Positions 1 to 10,591 of a DNA stretch of 64,000 bases are shown here, piece by piece (position 1 is the stretch's first letter; each line of letters begins with the position of its first letter). The translations under genes were made by a program, and so were the position numbers. The notes beneath the pieces were generated by a model, which made no database searches, had not been told where the DNA came from, and saw only the letters and a list, made by a program, of their open reading frames with translations. The stretch is from contig CAJZBQ010000032.1 in assembly GCA_914767885.1 (NCBI GenBank), positions 310,001 to 374,000 of the forward strand, read 5' to 3'. This DNA is from Blepharisma stoltei (lineage: Eukaryota > Ciliophora > Heterotrichea > Heterotrichida > Blepharismidae).

Positions 1-421
1 CAAATACCCAAAAGATTTTGACATAAATGCAAATTTGCCAGCCAAAATAAGATCATCACTTGATAAATTGAAGAAAACTCTGTCAATAATTATCGGAAAT
101 TCAGGCCAAAATTGTACACAGGTTTGCGAAGAGAATAAGAAGAAATGTGAGAAATGAGGGTTTTGGATTGTAAATGAAAAAGAGATATTGAATGAGCCTT
201 GAAGAGCGCAATCAACTTACCAAGTTTTAAAAGATAGAAGGCATGTTGATTTTAAGAATCTTCATGTAAATGATGTAGAGAAAGGAGAGCTTCCTGGGCT
301 TATAAATGACCAAAATATTTATAAGTTTGTGAGGAATGATTCAGGAAACTTTAGTTGTGGTACGTATAGCGATAAAATCATGCCTATATGCCCATGCACG
401 CTTCATTCGTTTGAATATTAA
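1..421 (+). CDS. DUF229 family protein, 3' part only
   Basis: C-terminal 139 codons of a gene that begins before the window; frame 2, stop TAA at 419-421. It reads through two UGA codons as Trp (KCEKWGF and NEPWRAQ). It is a paralog of the C-terminus of the gene at 664-3501: both have the Cys-rich run CEExxKKCE(E/K)W, the NEPWR/KEPWR block, the (G/A)LPGLI block and end in PICPCTL(H/Y)S. DUF229 proteins are sulfatase/phosphatase-like type II membrane proteins; the catalytic part of this copy lies outside the window. Family call comes from the complete neighbour. Confidence 0.8.
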
Positions 422-663
422 TTATTTAGGCTAATTAATTCCTTGAATGTTTTTTTAATATGGCTCCGGGATTTGTTTAAAAATAACTGGGAAGTCAATA
501 CACGTTTCATTCTTTTATTTAATGAAACTAAATTAGAATTTTGATGTTTCTTCAACTCCAGACTCAAAGAAGACTTTTATTGTTTCTTAAAAATCAATTT
601 TTAGTTATAATTAGAATAAAACGCAATTGAATAGCTCAACTATATGTATTTTTTCTTTCCATT

Positions 664-3501
664 ATGATTTTTAGAGCGAAAGAGCCTTATATTATAATAA
701 TATTAATGCCTTGGCTATTAAGCAAGAAACAGTCTCTAGCTATTATTTTAGGTACTATATTTGTATTTGCTTTATTTTGGTCATCAATAATATATACTGA
801 AGAAAAAAACCTCAAGAATTTAAATATTAGCGACACCGATGTGGTTATGTCTGAATCCAGTGAAATTTCAGATAACCGTATAAAGCCTTCAATAAATAAA
901 GATCAAGAACAATCCCACAACAATGAATCAAAAATAAATGCAGAGCCATCCAGACAATATCCAATAAAATCACTTATACTAAGCCCTATTGCTAATATCA
1001 CAAACAAAATAAAATGTTCTCCTCCACTGAGTGGCTATACAAAACATCAAAGCAGCCAAAGATATAAATACGAAAACCGCCAACTAAGCTGCTTTAATGA
1101 TCCATTTGAAGTCTTTAGAATCGAAAATAACACCTTAAGAATGGACTGCAAAGGGCTTCAACCTGCACAATACTCATTAGCAAACTCTCCTGAAAGCGAT
1201 ATTATTGGAGATGTAAAGTATGCAGCTTCTTGGAAATCTTATATATCCCCAGTTGATATTGGGAATAGTGAGTTTGGGTTTGCTAAGTGTGGGCCTTCTA
1301 AAAAGCAAGGTTGGCTTCATAATAGATTTTCTCCATCAGCTTCCCTTAGAGCTCAAGAGATGAAGGATACTATAATAAATAAGCTGAATTTAAAAAATAG
1401 GCCAAAGCCTTTGACTGTGCTAGTTTTGCTAGTTGATGCAGTGTCAAGGCAGCATTTTTATAGGACGATGAATAAAACCGTTGATTTGCTGTATAGTTTA
1501 TGCATAATAATAAATCACTATAGTAAAGCAGAATGCCGAAGACCAGGAAAAATATGGCCTAAGAAACTCGGTCTACAATCCTAAGTTTAATAAGGTATCT
1601 TAGCACCATAAACAGAGATTTATCATTAATTCGCACTTTTCAAAAATTTTGGCAAGGGGAACTTTATTTCAATAATTAAAATAGATGGCCAATAGTGATC
1701 TATTAAAATTCAGAATTTATATAATCTAAACGCAGAGAGTTCAGATTTATATACAGTCTTCGACTTTTTCAATGGTAACTCGCATGGTGAAAATACTTTG
1801 CCGAATCTAGTTCCACTACTTTACGGGCATACATATCAGGAGCACTTACTAAAAACTCAATCGCTTTCATTGAAAAAGGCTGATGACGCAGAAAAATACT
1901 CAAAAATCCAAGAAGAGATCATATGGAAGCATTATGAAAAATATGGATTTGTCACGATGTTTGGATGGGAAACAAGGTGAGATTATTTCGCAGAAATAGG
2001 AGGTAGAAAAGTTTTATGTGACCATACAGCAGCGAGCTTCTGAAGAGGGGCAGTTGAAATAGCGGCTTATACTGATTTTATTGAAAAGCAAAGGTGCATA
2101 GGAAATTATCATTCTCATCAATATTTATTAAATTACACAAAAGAGTTTATTCAGAACTATTTAGAGCACAATAAATTTGGATATCTTCATTTTGTATCAG
2201 GCCACGAAGTTACAGGCTCTGTTGTGCAAATGCTAGATTCAGATTTATCTAAATTTTTAGCTGAAACTATAGATTCTCATAGAGAAAATGACGAAGATTT
2301 TGCTATATTTCTTGTTTCTGACCATGGACTTCATATGGGCTCGTGAGATAGATTTCAAGAAGGGATAATTGAAAATTTATCCCCATTTACCTTTCTTATC
2401 ACAAATAATAATTTTTTATCAAAAATCGGCCCAAACACTCGTGATATCTTACTAAGCAACACACAAAGACTGATTAGTAAATTTGATTTACATTTAACTC
2501 TGAAACATTTAGCCGCAGCCCCTTATGAAGATGCAACGGAATATAGTGATTGAAAAAAAGATGTTAAAATAAGCTCACCAGTTTCACTGCTTATTGAAGA
2601 AATTTCTGAAAATAGGACTTGTCAAGATATTGGAGTTCCCTTATATTGGTGCACTTGCCTAGAATACAATAATGTCGAAATAAAAGATATAAACGCCTTA
2701 GCACTTCATATAGCAAATCAAACAATTTTCACAATAAATAAAAAAATCCAAAACGATAAAGCTGACGAGTTCTGCTTAGGGGTATCATTAGGAGAAATCT
2801 TAAAAGCTGAAGAAGAGACCAAAGAAAGTGAAAATTACCCAGGGAAACTGTATAAAGTTACTATATCTATAAAAGAAAGAGAAGGAATAATTTTTAGTGC
2901 TTTTGCATATGTCGCTGACTTTATTAGAGATAAAAAAATCGATGCAGAAACTGAAATTTATCCTCTTTCCCAATTTGAAAACTTTAATGTCCAAATCCAA
3001 AAAGTCATAAGGGTGGACGAAACTGATCATTTTTGCTGCGCTTTCTCAGAATTCGTGGGAGCGAAGTGCTCATTTTGCGTCTGCAAGTATCTCGAAACTT
3101 TTGAAATCGATAAAGGTATGTCTGCGAAGAAAAAACAAACCTTTGATAAGTTAAAAAGAAGTGTCACTATAGCTATAGGAAATACTAATAGGACTTGTGT
3201 AGAAACTTGCGAAGAAACTAAGAAAAAATGCGAAGAATGGGGGTTACCAATAGGAAATAAGCTAGACCTACTTAAAGAGCCTTGAAGGTCTCAATCTGCA
3301 TCTCTTGTGTACAAAGATGGAGGATATTTAGATTTCAAGTCTTTGCGAGTTGACAAGAAAATAAATGGAGCACTACCTGGGCTTATTTATGAAAATAAAA
3401 CTTATATATTTAGTGAAGCAGATCAAGAGAAACTTGCATGTGATGTTAGGGATCCTATAATTATGCCAATTTGTCCTTGCACACTTTATTCATATAATTA
3501 A
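664..3501 (+). CDS. DUF229 (sulfatase/phosphatase-like) type II membrane protein, interrupted by an IES
   Basis: After removal of a 228-bp TA-bounded segment (1494-1721) this is one frame of about 869 residues. A short basic N-terminus is followed by a hydrophobic anchor (about residues 24-44), a Ser/Asn-rich stem, then the DUF229 core: VDAVSRQHFYRT near residue 256, the NTLPNLVPLL block, and the metal-site SDHGLHMGSW near residue 477. The Cys-rich C-terminus ends PICPCTLYSYN. UGA is read as Trp at least five times (for example ETRWDYF, HMGSWDRF, KEPWRSQ). DUF229 belongs to the alkaline phosphatase/sulfatase superfamily; the substrate is unknown. Start could also be the second ATG at 706. It is a tandem paralog of the gene at 1-421. 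Confidence 0.88.
1494..1721. other. Internal eliminated sequence (228 bp) in the DUF229 gene
   Basis: Left edge CTG-TATA at 1492-1495, right edge TATATA-ATC at 1718-1723. Joining at TA gives codons for DLLYNLNAESSDLYTVF, a continuous DUF229 reading; unspliced, the frame stops within about 30 codons. Content is AT-rich with no ORF. It has no GT...AG form of 15-16 nt, so it is not a normal intron here. Confidence 0.8.
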
Positions 3502-3526
3502 AGATTATTAATCCATTACATGTTTT

Positions 3527-4540
3527 CTACAGATTTTCCTCAGTTGCCTTACTTTCTGTAGTCTCATGATTGAGGCTCTCGATTTCACTATGAGATGCAG
3601 CTCTCTCATGAGAAATATCTTGACTAAGGATTCTGTTAGAAGGGTTCCTAGCACTTTGTGCCACGCCCATGTCTTTCGATTCATTTTGGCTTACTGGAAC
3701 AGTATTGCTTTGGAAATTGTTGCCTCTGTCATCTACAAGCACCAATTCTCCTTCTTCAAGCTGTAGCATCCCAGCTAGATAGTCATAGTCTTCTTTGCCA
3801 TTGCAAATTTCGATCAACTCTTTGATAGGTAAGGACAGGCTGAAGCTTTCAGGGGTTTGCGTATCAAACACTACGATTTTTATGTTTCTAAATAATACTT
3901 ACTTTTTCCCTTTGTACATTTCAATCAGAAAATATTTTCCACTAATTGTTAAACCTTTTTTAAACACTAAGTTGCTTTCCCCAAGTGGTGACAACTTTCT
4001 CGGTTTTTTCGACCCAGAACTTGTTGAATTTCTTAAGAGCACATTTCCTGGAGTCCATCTCCCATCGTTGCTTTTACGGTTTCTTGAATTTCCTAACGCA
4101 TAAGGAAATTCGCACATAAATTGCAGTCTTCTTTCAGAGTCTCTTCTGTCGTCTTCCCACTTGTGGACGTTATAAGAAGGCTGCTTTTCTTGCAGCCTTT
4201 TCAGTAAAGCTTGATTTTCCGCTGTAATCTGCACAAGCTGTCTCCTTCTTAATTCTCTATTCAAGCTTTTTTTCGGTTGAGTAGAAGACCTCGACGATCT
4301 TGCTATCATTATATGAGACATTTTTTCCAGCAGCAAGCGATTTTCACGTTCAATTTCGGTGAACCTTTCTTCTATCATTTGCTCTTTTTTAAGTTTTCTT
4401 TTAAGATGGTTAAATGAAGCTGGGCAGGATTTGTCGATTGAAGATTTCATACGTTTGAGTTTGTCGTAGTGAATCTGCAGCTTTTGTTCGTCCCATTTTT
4501 TGGATAAAACTTTATTGCCGATTGGAATTGCTCGGAACAT
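3527..4540 (-). CDS. CFAP97 (Hemingway)-domain protein
   Basis: Two exons joined over a 15-nt intron give 332 residues. The N-terminal half has the heptad-like ERENRLLLEKM and TAENQALLKRLQ segments typical of the CFAP97/KIAA1430 domain. The C-terminal half (GKYFLIEMYK...VVFDTQTPESFSL) resembles the conserved tail seen in ciliate and flagellate members. CFAP97 proteins are linked to axonemes, which fits a ciliated cell. Start is the first ATG at 4540. It converges with the DUF229 gene (26 bp apart). Domain call is from pattern recognition. Confidence 0.7.
3888..3902 (-). other. 15-nt spliceosomal intron
   Basis: GTAAGTATTATTTAG on the minus strand. Removing it joins MYKGK to KNIKIVVFDT in frame; keeping it creates a TAG stop. 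Confidence 0.85.
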
Positions 4541-5007
4541 TGTTTGATTTATGAAAAAATGGATTCAAGTTGAAGAAAAGAAGAAAAAAGGTAATATATG
4601 ATAAGTCAGTTGGAAGTTTGGAAAACGTGATATAGAAAAGGAAAAAGATTTGATAGCAAGAAATCATTGAAATAAGATATGCTATTTGTAATGAATGAAC
4701 CATTCCTACTGGCTAGTCTTGCAAGATGAATATAAGATAAGGGCAGCCAGTAAGAATATTTATATTTGTATAAGTAGGTATAGGAGTCGACAAAAACACG
4801 AAATAAATTAAATATTAATGACATCTAATAAAAATTCTTTAATTTATTAGAATTCAATCTAAAAAGGTAAGTGAATATTTAAAATTAATAGCGTTTAAAA
4901 ATGAAGGAATTGAATACAGCTTGCAATTATATCCCTTGCAGCGCATATTTAAATGAGTTATTAATATTTACAAGAAATTTAATTATTTTTGAAAATGGGA
5001 CATTACT
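4541..5007. other. Gene-free stretch
   Basis: AT-rich spacer between two divergently ended minus-strand genes. I see no convincing ORF, RNA gene or repeat here. Confidence 0.5.
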
Positions 5008-5630
5008 TTAAGTATAGGGGGAATCCATAATCGTGATATGCGATCTTCTTACTCCCCCCCCCCCTCCGTGAGCGAACAAAACCATTAGAAAAATCGCCAT
5101 TTTTTGACCAAAAACCCACCCTCCGTGAGTGAACAAAAATATTTTTAATAGAAAAAATTTTAATAGAAAAAAATTTTGCTATATAAGTGATAATTAGTAT
5201 AATGAAATCTAGAGCTAATTCTGTTTAATTTTAAACAAATTGCGTTTTTAAAACATAAATTTTGCAAATTAAATTAGTATTTGCTTCCCAATTTTTGCAA
5301 ATTAGGATTTTTTTTAAATTTCGAAAAAAATATTTTTTTATAAAATTTATATATAAATTGTTTTTAAAAAAAAAATTAACCCCCCTCCGTGAGTGAACAA
5401 AATTTTTTTGTTCGCTCACGGAGGGGGGGGGGGGGAGTTAAGCATAATTTGAGGAAAAAATATGACAAAGGTAAAACCAGCATAAAAGAAGCAAATCCAT
5501 ATATCAAGACATAGCCTCAGCTCTTTTGTGGGACTGATTGAATTGCAATCATCAAAAAAGAAATGCAAGCAAAGCTTAAAATTGAAACAATAATGATATC
5601 TTGTAAGGAAACTCTATTTCTATCTTCCAT
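5008..5630 (-). CDS. Small two-TM membrane protein, interrupted by a MITE
   Basis: Too short and too broken to show as a long ORF. ATG at 5628-5630 (minus) begins MEDRNRVSLQDIIIVSILSF; two hydrophobic stretches follow (about residues 11-29 and 39-61), with UGA as Trp in QKSWGYV. The frame runs into the MITE at 5440. Removing 5050-5440 from TA to TA joins FLKLCL to RRSHITIMDSPYT and a TAA stop, giving 77 residues. The size (two TM helices, under 80 residues) resembles small ER or vacuolar membrane subunits, but I do not recognise the family. Confidence 0.6.
5050..5440. mobile_element. MITE family A (391 bp)
   Basis: TA-CTCCCCC...GGGGGAGT-TA ends. Four copies of the motif CTCCGTGAGYGAACAAAA: two same-direction at the left, 57 bp apart, and an opposed pair forming a hairpin at the right. 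Sits inside the small membrane gene and is removed cleanly at TA. Resembles the Pogo-derived BogoMITE described from Blepharisma (recalled). Confidence 0.9.
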
Positions 5631-5803
5631 GATCCTATTTATTGTTCTGAATATTTCAATAAAATTAAAAGACAAAATATATGAAGCTTCTTGGAAAGAA
5701 ATATAATTCTAAATATTTCAGCCTTTTTATGGATATTTAATTTTTATATTGAAATTCGCTCAGTAATCAAGCTTTCGCAAAAAATTAATGGCTTATAAAA
5801 TAA

Positions 5804-6772
5804 ATGATTCTCTTTAGGAGAATGTCCCGATTAACAGATAGCTACTATAGAATACTCGAGCTTTCTCCTGGGGCTTCGAAACAAGAAATTAAAGCCTCTT
5901 ACAATCGCCTTGTCAAGCAATGTCATCCTGATGTGACCACTAACACAAACAAACGCGAAGCTGCAAACCAATTTAAACTCATCCATGAAGCCCGTGAAAA
6001 ACTGCTTGGCATGCCTGAAGAAAATCAAGAAGTCCATGAGCCCAATCAACAATATAGCAAAGCCAGTGAAAGTCATTACACCACAAGAGACTATGAAGAA
6101 TTCAAGAAAAAGCAAGATGGATGAGCAAAAAATGACCAAAAAATGAATCAAGAGAAATCCAGTCAAAGCAATTACAATTATACCGCAAAAGACTATGAAG
6201 ATTTCAGGAAAAAACAAGATGAATACGTAAAAAATGAGCAAAGAATGCATGAAGAAATGGAAAGAGAAAAAGAAAGTAAGCGAATGAAAGAAGCCTGGGA
6301 AGCTCATAAAGCAAAGTATGAAAATGAAAAGGAAGATGAACCAAAGTATGAAAACATAAAGATACCTCAAAATGATTCAACTGAAGTCTTTATATTTCTA
6401 GGATTCTTGGTAGGTTTATATCTTTTGGCCTGCGGGATAAAATACATTCTTCGAGTAATTAGTTGAGGAACTCCGTCGTGGTCTGGAGGTGAAAATCCTT
6501 ATTTAGCATCAACTGTAGATCAAGTACTAAAATGGAGGAATATTTATGACAAAGCTCGATACTGAGGAGTTGAATATTCTACATATGATAGAGAGTTTAT
6601 TACATATAATAATTATGACGGAACAAATCATTCGAGATTTGTAAAATACGGGAATGCAGATGAGAAGAAATATAAGTGTCATACTTGTCAGGAAAGGATG
6701 AACTCTATGGAGCTTGTCAAAAATCATGTAGAAAAATATAATCCTAATGGCCCGCAAAGCGGACTTGATTAA
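5804..6772 (+). CDS. J-domain (DnaJ-like) single-pass membrane protein
   Basis: 322 residues with UGA read as Trp at 6122 and 6464. J domain at about residues 10-73 with the HPD signature (QCHPDVTT). A charged, glutamine-rich linker contains a repeat of the form YTAKDYEDFRKKQDE / YTTRDYEEFKKKQDG. One TM helix follows (FIFLGFLVGLYLLACGIKYIL, about residues 193-213), then a C-terminal tail with CHTCQER. J-domain proteins stimulate Hsp70; a membrane-anchored form would recruit Hsp70 to an organelle surface. Start at 5804 or the second ATG at 5822. Confidence 0.85.
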
Positions 6773-6871
6773 CTATCTAATGTTAAAGATTGGTTATATT
6801 TATGATGAGGTGAAGAAAATAAAGTAATGATATTTAAAAAAATTGTAAATCATTATGAGTATTTTAAAATT

Positions 6872-7813
6872 CTATCTTACATGAATTCTTGTTTTTGAGG
6901 TTTGTAATTTAAGGACCACATCTTCATCGATTACTTTTCTTTCTAATTCAGGGGGTTTTAACATATTCATTATGTCCAGTTTTAGCTCTTTGATTTTTGG
7001 GTCAAAATTTATACTATGAAAAGTATGTTTAGTGTCAGCAAAAACTTTTCTGTAATAAACTTCACTGTGGGATAGCTCTTTTGGCTCCTCTTCCATACAC
7101 ACATCATTTACTACAGTAGAAAAAACGCTAAAAAGTCGATCGTAGCTTTCTGCAAAAATTAATGATTTTGCTTCAAGTCTTCTCATGGTTGGGGTATTGC
7201 CAAACTCATTTAATGACTCAAACACCTTATTACCGAACTTTACAAATTTGCCATAGGAATTATAAATCCATCTAAAAAATCCTGTTTTTTGTGGAGGAGG
7301 CTCTATTATTTCAGACCCTGCTGATTTTATTTCTTGAAGTTCTATAGCTCTAGGTTCAGCTTTTAATGCAGATTCAGTGTTATAAATTTTGATATCATGA
7401 TTTACCATTCTGCCAAGTTCATACGAAGGCATAAAAGCAACATATGGCTGATAATTAGAAACTACACTAAGCATGCTCCTATAAAACATTGCAGCCCGAG
7501 TTCGATATTTCACAAAAATTGATGGTTCTGATCTTAGTCCATAACATGTTAAAAATTCTCTAAATGCTGAATTCCCACCTGCCACTAAATGCCTGAGCTC
7601 AGAAATGTCCCATTTATCCTTTTCGATAGATTTTACCTCACTTATTTCTTGGCCGAGCATTTTATGATTTGAAGCACATTTTGAACAAATAAAGATGCCA
7701 TGATTTATAGATGCAAAGCTAGGCTCAGGTTTTTCACAGTCAAAGCATTTGGTATTCTCAGGGTCTTGCTTGAGTTTTACTACTACTTCTTGCAAAATTT
7801 CATGAGTGATCAT
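6872..7813 (-). CDS. ArfGAP-domain protein with altered catalytic Arg position
   Basis: 313 residues. N-terminal ArfGAP zinc finger with Cys23, Cys26, Cys43 and Cys46 (CFDC...CSKC) and later GNSAFREF, the family's conserved GN..(A/W) block. ArfGAPs trigger GTP hydrolysis on Arf GTPases in vesicle traffic using an Arg in the HRxLG motif. Here that motif reads NHKMLG: Lys51 replaces the arginine finger, so classic GAP activity may be reduced or lost. The remaining two thirds (residues 130-313) show no domain I recognise. Convergent with the J-domain gene. Confidence 0.8.
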   Translation of the reverse strand: MITHEILQEVVVKLKQDPENTKCFDCEKPEPSFASINHGIFICSKCASNHKMLGQEISEVKSIEKDKWDISELRHLVAGGNSAFREFLTCYGLRSEPSIFVKYRTRAAMFYRSMLSVVSNYQPYVAFMPSYELGRMVNHDIKIYNTESALKAEPRAIELQEIKSAGSEIIEPPPQKTGFFRWIYNSYGKFVKFGNKVFESLNEFGNTPTMRRLEAKSLIFAESYDRLFSVFSTVVNDVCMEEEPKELSHSEVYYRKVFADTKHTFHSINFDPKIKELKLDIMNMLKPPELERKVIDEDVVLKLQTSKTRIHVR

Positions 7814-8019
7814 TATTATATCATAAATGGCTAGGAAATTTCTGGCCAGAAAAGATTGATAGAATTAAATAAATGCTAGAATTAACAGACTATAAATTAT
7901 TATAACTAGATCAAGGGAATTTTTTCAATAGTATTTTAAAACGAGAATTAATTTTGAGTACCTTTTACAAAAGATGTGATGCAATATATATAATATAATA
8001 GGCTCCAATAGACTTACTC
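7814..8019. other. Gene-free stretch before a MITE
   Basis: AT-rich spacer; with the MITE at 8020-8413 and 8414-8605 it makes a 792-bp gap in which I see no gene. Confidence 0.5.
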
Positions 8020-8413
8020 TAACTCCCCCCCCCCCCCCCCTCCGTGAGCGAACAAAAAAATTTTGTTCGCTCACGGAGGGGGGTTAATTTTTTTTTTTTT
8101 AAAACAAATTTATATATAAATTTTATAAAAAATATTTTTTTCGAAATTTAAAAAAATCCTAATTTGCAAAAATTGGAAAGCAAATATTAATTTAATTTGC
8201 AAAATTTATGTTTTAAAACGCAATTTGTTTAAAATTAAACAGAATTAGCTCTAGATTTCATTATACTAATTATCACTTATATATCAAAATTTTTTTCCAT
8301 TAAAATTTTTTCTATTAAAAAAATTTTTGTTCACTCACGGAGGGTGGGTTTTTGGTCAAAAAATGGCGATTTTTCTAATGGTTTTGTTTCGCTCACGGAG
8401 GGGGGGGGGAGTA
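8020..8413. mobile_element. MITE family A (394 bp), reverse orientation
   Basis: Ends TA-ACTCCCC and GGGGAG-TA. Hairpin pair at the left, two same-direction motif copies at the right. Intergenic. Nearly identical in reverse to the 5050-5440 copy. Confidence 0.9.
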
Positions 8414-8605
8414 AGCATAAAACTTTAATTGTATAAGAAAATTAATATAAATTATTTATCTAAATCACTCTTTCATTAATATAATTGATTTTCCTTTAAA
8501 TTTAGTCTATGAAAAAGTGTGATCATTAATATATAACCTTAATCTCTACTTTTATATCTAGAGGTAAAATATGCAGAATTTAAATAGAAAAATGGGTTAT
8601 AATAA

Positions 8606-8857
8606 ATGAACTCACAAAAATTCGAAGTGATCCAAATCCTAGATGAGTATGAAGATCAACGAAAACAAATTATTGGAGGTAGATATGCTCAGCTAGAAGA
8701 TGTCTTTAAGAGATTTGAAGATCTTAAGCAGCACATTATGGAAAATATTATGAAGATTGATTTAGATAACCAAGAGCGAGCACGAAACACACAGTGCTTA
8801 GCAGATATTGCGAATGAGTTTTACAAAAGAATGCAAAAAATGATCAAAAAATTTTAA
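8606..8857 (+). CDS. Small helical protein, unknown
   Basis: 83 residues, ATG to TAA, no UGA. The whole protein is predicted helical by eye (Glu/Lys/Gln rich, heptad-like LEDVFKRFEDLKQHIMENIM). Size and charge resemble small subunits of coiled-coil complexes, but I do not recognise the family. Flanked upstream by a MITE. Confidence 0.55.
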   Translation: MNSQKFEVIQILDEYEDQRKQIIGGRYAQLEDVFKRFEDLKQHIMENIMKIDLDNQERARNTQCLADIANEFYKRMQKMIKKF

Positions 8858-9075
8858 TTAGATTGACAATTTTAACATAAAAAATTACTAAACTTCTGAT
8901 CTTTCGAATACCGCCATATATCAATTTACATATCCATTTAAAGCTTAATATTTAGTGAATATTCCATCTTTTCCATACTGCTTAGCTTTTCTTCCTCTTC
9001 CCTGCTCCATTTTATGCTTTTATCGCATCTTCCCATAATCCTTAATCTCCTGCAGTCTCTTTATATATTCTTAAT

Positions 9076-10173
9076 ATGGATTCAAGTTTCTCAGAGGAAG
9101 AAAGCTCAAAAATCGAGTCCTGGGTTTCAATTCGTTTTCTCAAAGAAGCAGCCAATATTCAATCAGTCTACCGTCAACGCAGCCGCAGCTCTTCTCTAGA
9201 CTCTTCTTCTCCAATCCCATCAGAAGAACCAAGCATTACATCTGAATGGAAGCCTAACGCCTTCATCAACCAAAGCATCTGTTTCAGCGCTGTTAACAGA
9301 ACTCAGCCTCTAGAACCACCCAAACCTACTGAAACCTCCCAAGAATTGGAAGACTTACACTGTCTCTTGCAAATCAAAGACACCAAAATCCAAAAAATCA
9401 AACAAAAATACCAAAATTTGTTAGAGAAAACGAATAAAGAGCTAGTTGAGGCAAAATTACACTATAAACAGGCAAATCAAGAGATAGCAACGCTGAAGAA
9501 AATGAACGACATGATAAAAGAACAAAATGCAAAGCAAATAGAAGACCTACAAATGAGGCATGAAAAGAAATTGCAGAGGGTAAAACAAGATGTAGATAGC
9601 TATTTAAGCGAGCTCTATGAAAAAGCTGCAGTTTATGTAACGGAAAAACTGAAAATTTCACATAAAAAAGAAATGATGGGGTTAAGAGAACAGTATGAAG
9701 AGGAGATCAGCAGGATAAGGATGGATTATGAAGCAGAAATTGAAGAAAAAGAGTATGAAAATCAAAAATTACTAGAGCAATTAGAAGAGCAGACTGAAGA
9801 ATTTACAGAAGAAACATCAGAAAAATACGAAAATTTAATTAAAAAACATGCACAAAAGAAAAAGCATAAGAAAGATAGAAAACTTGAAACAATGATGAGA
9901 CATATAGAAGAACAAAAACTAATCATCGAGTCACAACAGAGGATTATTGATGATTTAAGCAGAGAGCTGCAAGAAACCTTCAGAAGAAAATCAAGGCTGA
10001 GCAGCTCATCTAATAAATCTTGCCATATAAAATCCCAAAAAAGCTTTCAAGGACTACTTGATCAGCTAAATGGATTTTTAGATACAGCAGATCCAAGCAC
10101 TTCAAGAGAGCTTGAAGATACTTTAAGAGGCCTCCAAAGCCGCCAAGGAAGCTCAGAAAAATTAAGTTTTTAA
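9076..10173 (+). CDS. Long coiled-coil protein
   Basis: 365 residues. An N-terminal Ser-rich region (residues 1-75) is followed by near-continuous coiled coil (about residues 85-315; for example TKIQKIKQKYQNLLEKTNKE and KEYENQKLLEQLEEQTEEF), then a Ser/Arg-rich tail. No catalytic motif. Such proteins are common at ciliary basal bodies, but that is inference. The stop lies 23 bp before a MITE. Confidence 0.75.
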   Translation: MDSSFSEEESSKIESWVSIRFLKEAANIQSVYRQRSRSSSLDSSSPIPSEEPSITSEWKPNAFINQSICFSAVNRTQPLEPPKPTETSQELEDLHCLLQIKDTKIQKIKQKYQNLLEKTNKELVEAKLHYKQANQEIATLKKMNDMIKEQNAKQIEDLQMRHEKKLQRVKQDVDSYLSELYEKAAVYVTEKLKISHKKEMMGLREQYEEEISRIRMDYEAEIEEKEYENQKLLEQLEEQTEEFTEETSEKYENLIKKHAQKKKHKKDRKLETMMRHIEEQKLIIESQQRIIDDLSRELQETFRRKSRLSSSSNKSCHIKSQKSFQGLLDQLNGFLDTADPSTSRELEDTLRGLQSRQGSSEKLSF

Positions 10174-10195
10174 TTAATATATGTAAATTAATTCC

Positions 10196-10542
10196 TAACT
10201 CCCCCCCTCCGTGAGTGAACAAAAAAATTTTGTTCACTCACTGAGGGGGTTAATTTTTTTTTTAGAAAATTTATATAGAAAATATTTTTTTCGAAATATA
10301 AAAAGATCCTAATTTGCAAAAATTGGAAAGTAAATATTAATTTAACTCATAAAATTTATGTTTTAAAATTAAACAGAATTAGCTCTAGATTTTGTTATGC
10401 TAATTATCACTTATATATCAAATTTTTTTCCATAAAAATTTTTTCTATTAAAAAGATTTTTGTTCACTCACGGAGGGTGGGTTTTTGGGCAAAAAATAGC
10501 GATTTTTTTCTAATGGTTTTGTTCATTCACGGAGGAGGAGTA
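10196..10542. mobile_element. MITE family A (347 bp), diverged
   Basis: TA-ACTCCCCCCCTCCGTGAG at left with hairpin pair; right end GGAGGAGGAG-TA. Motif copies carry several substitutions (CATTCACGGAGG). Intergenic. Confidence 0.85.
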
Positions 10543-10591
10543 AGAAAATAATAATTTCTACAATGACTAAGGATAAATAATTGTTATTTAG

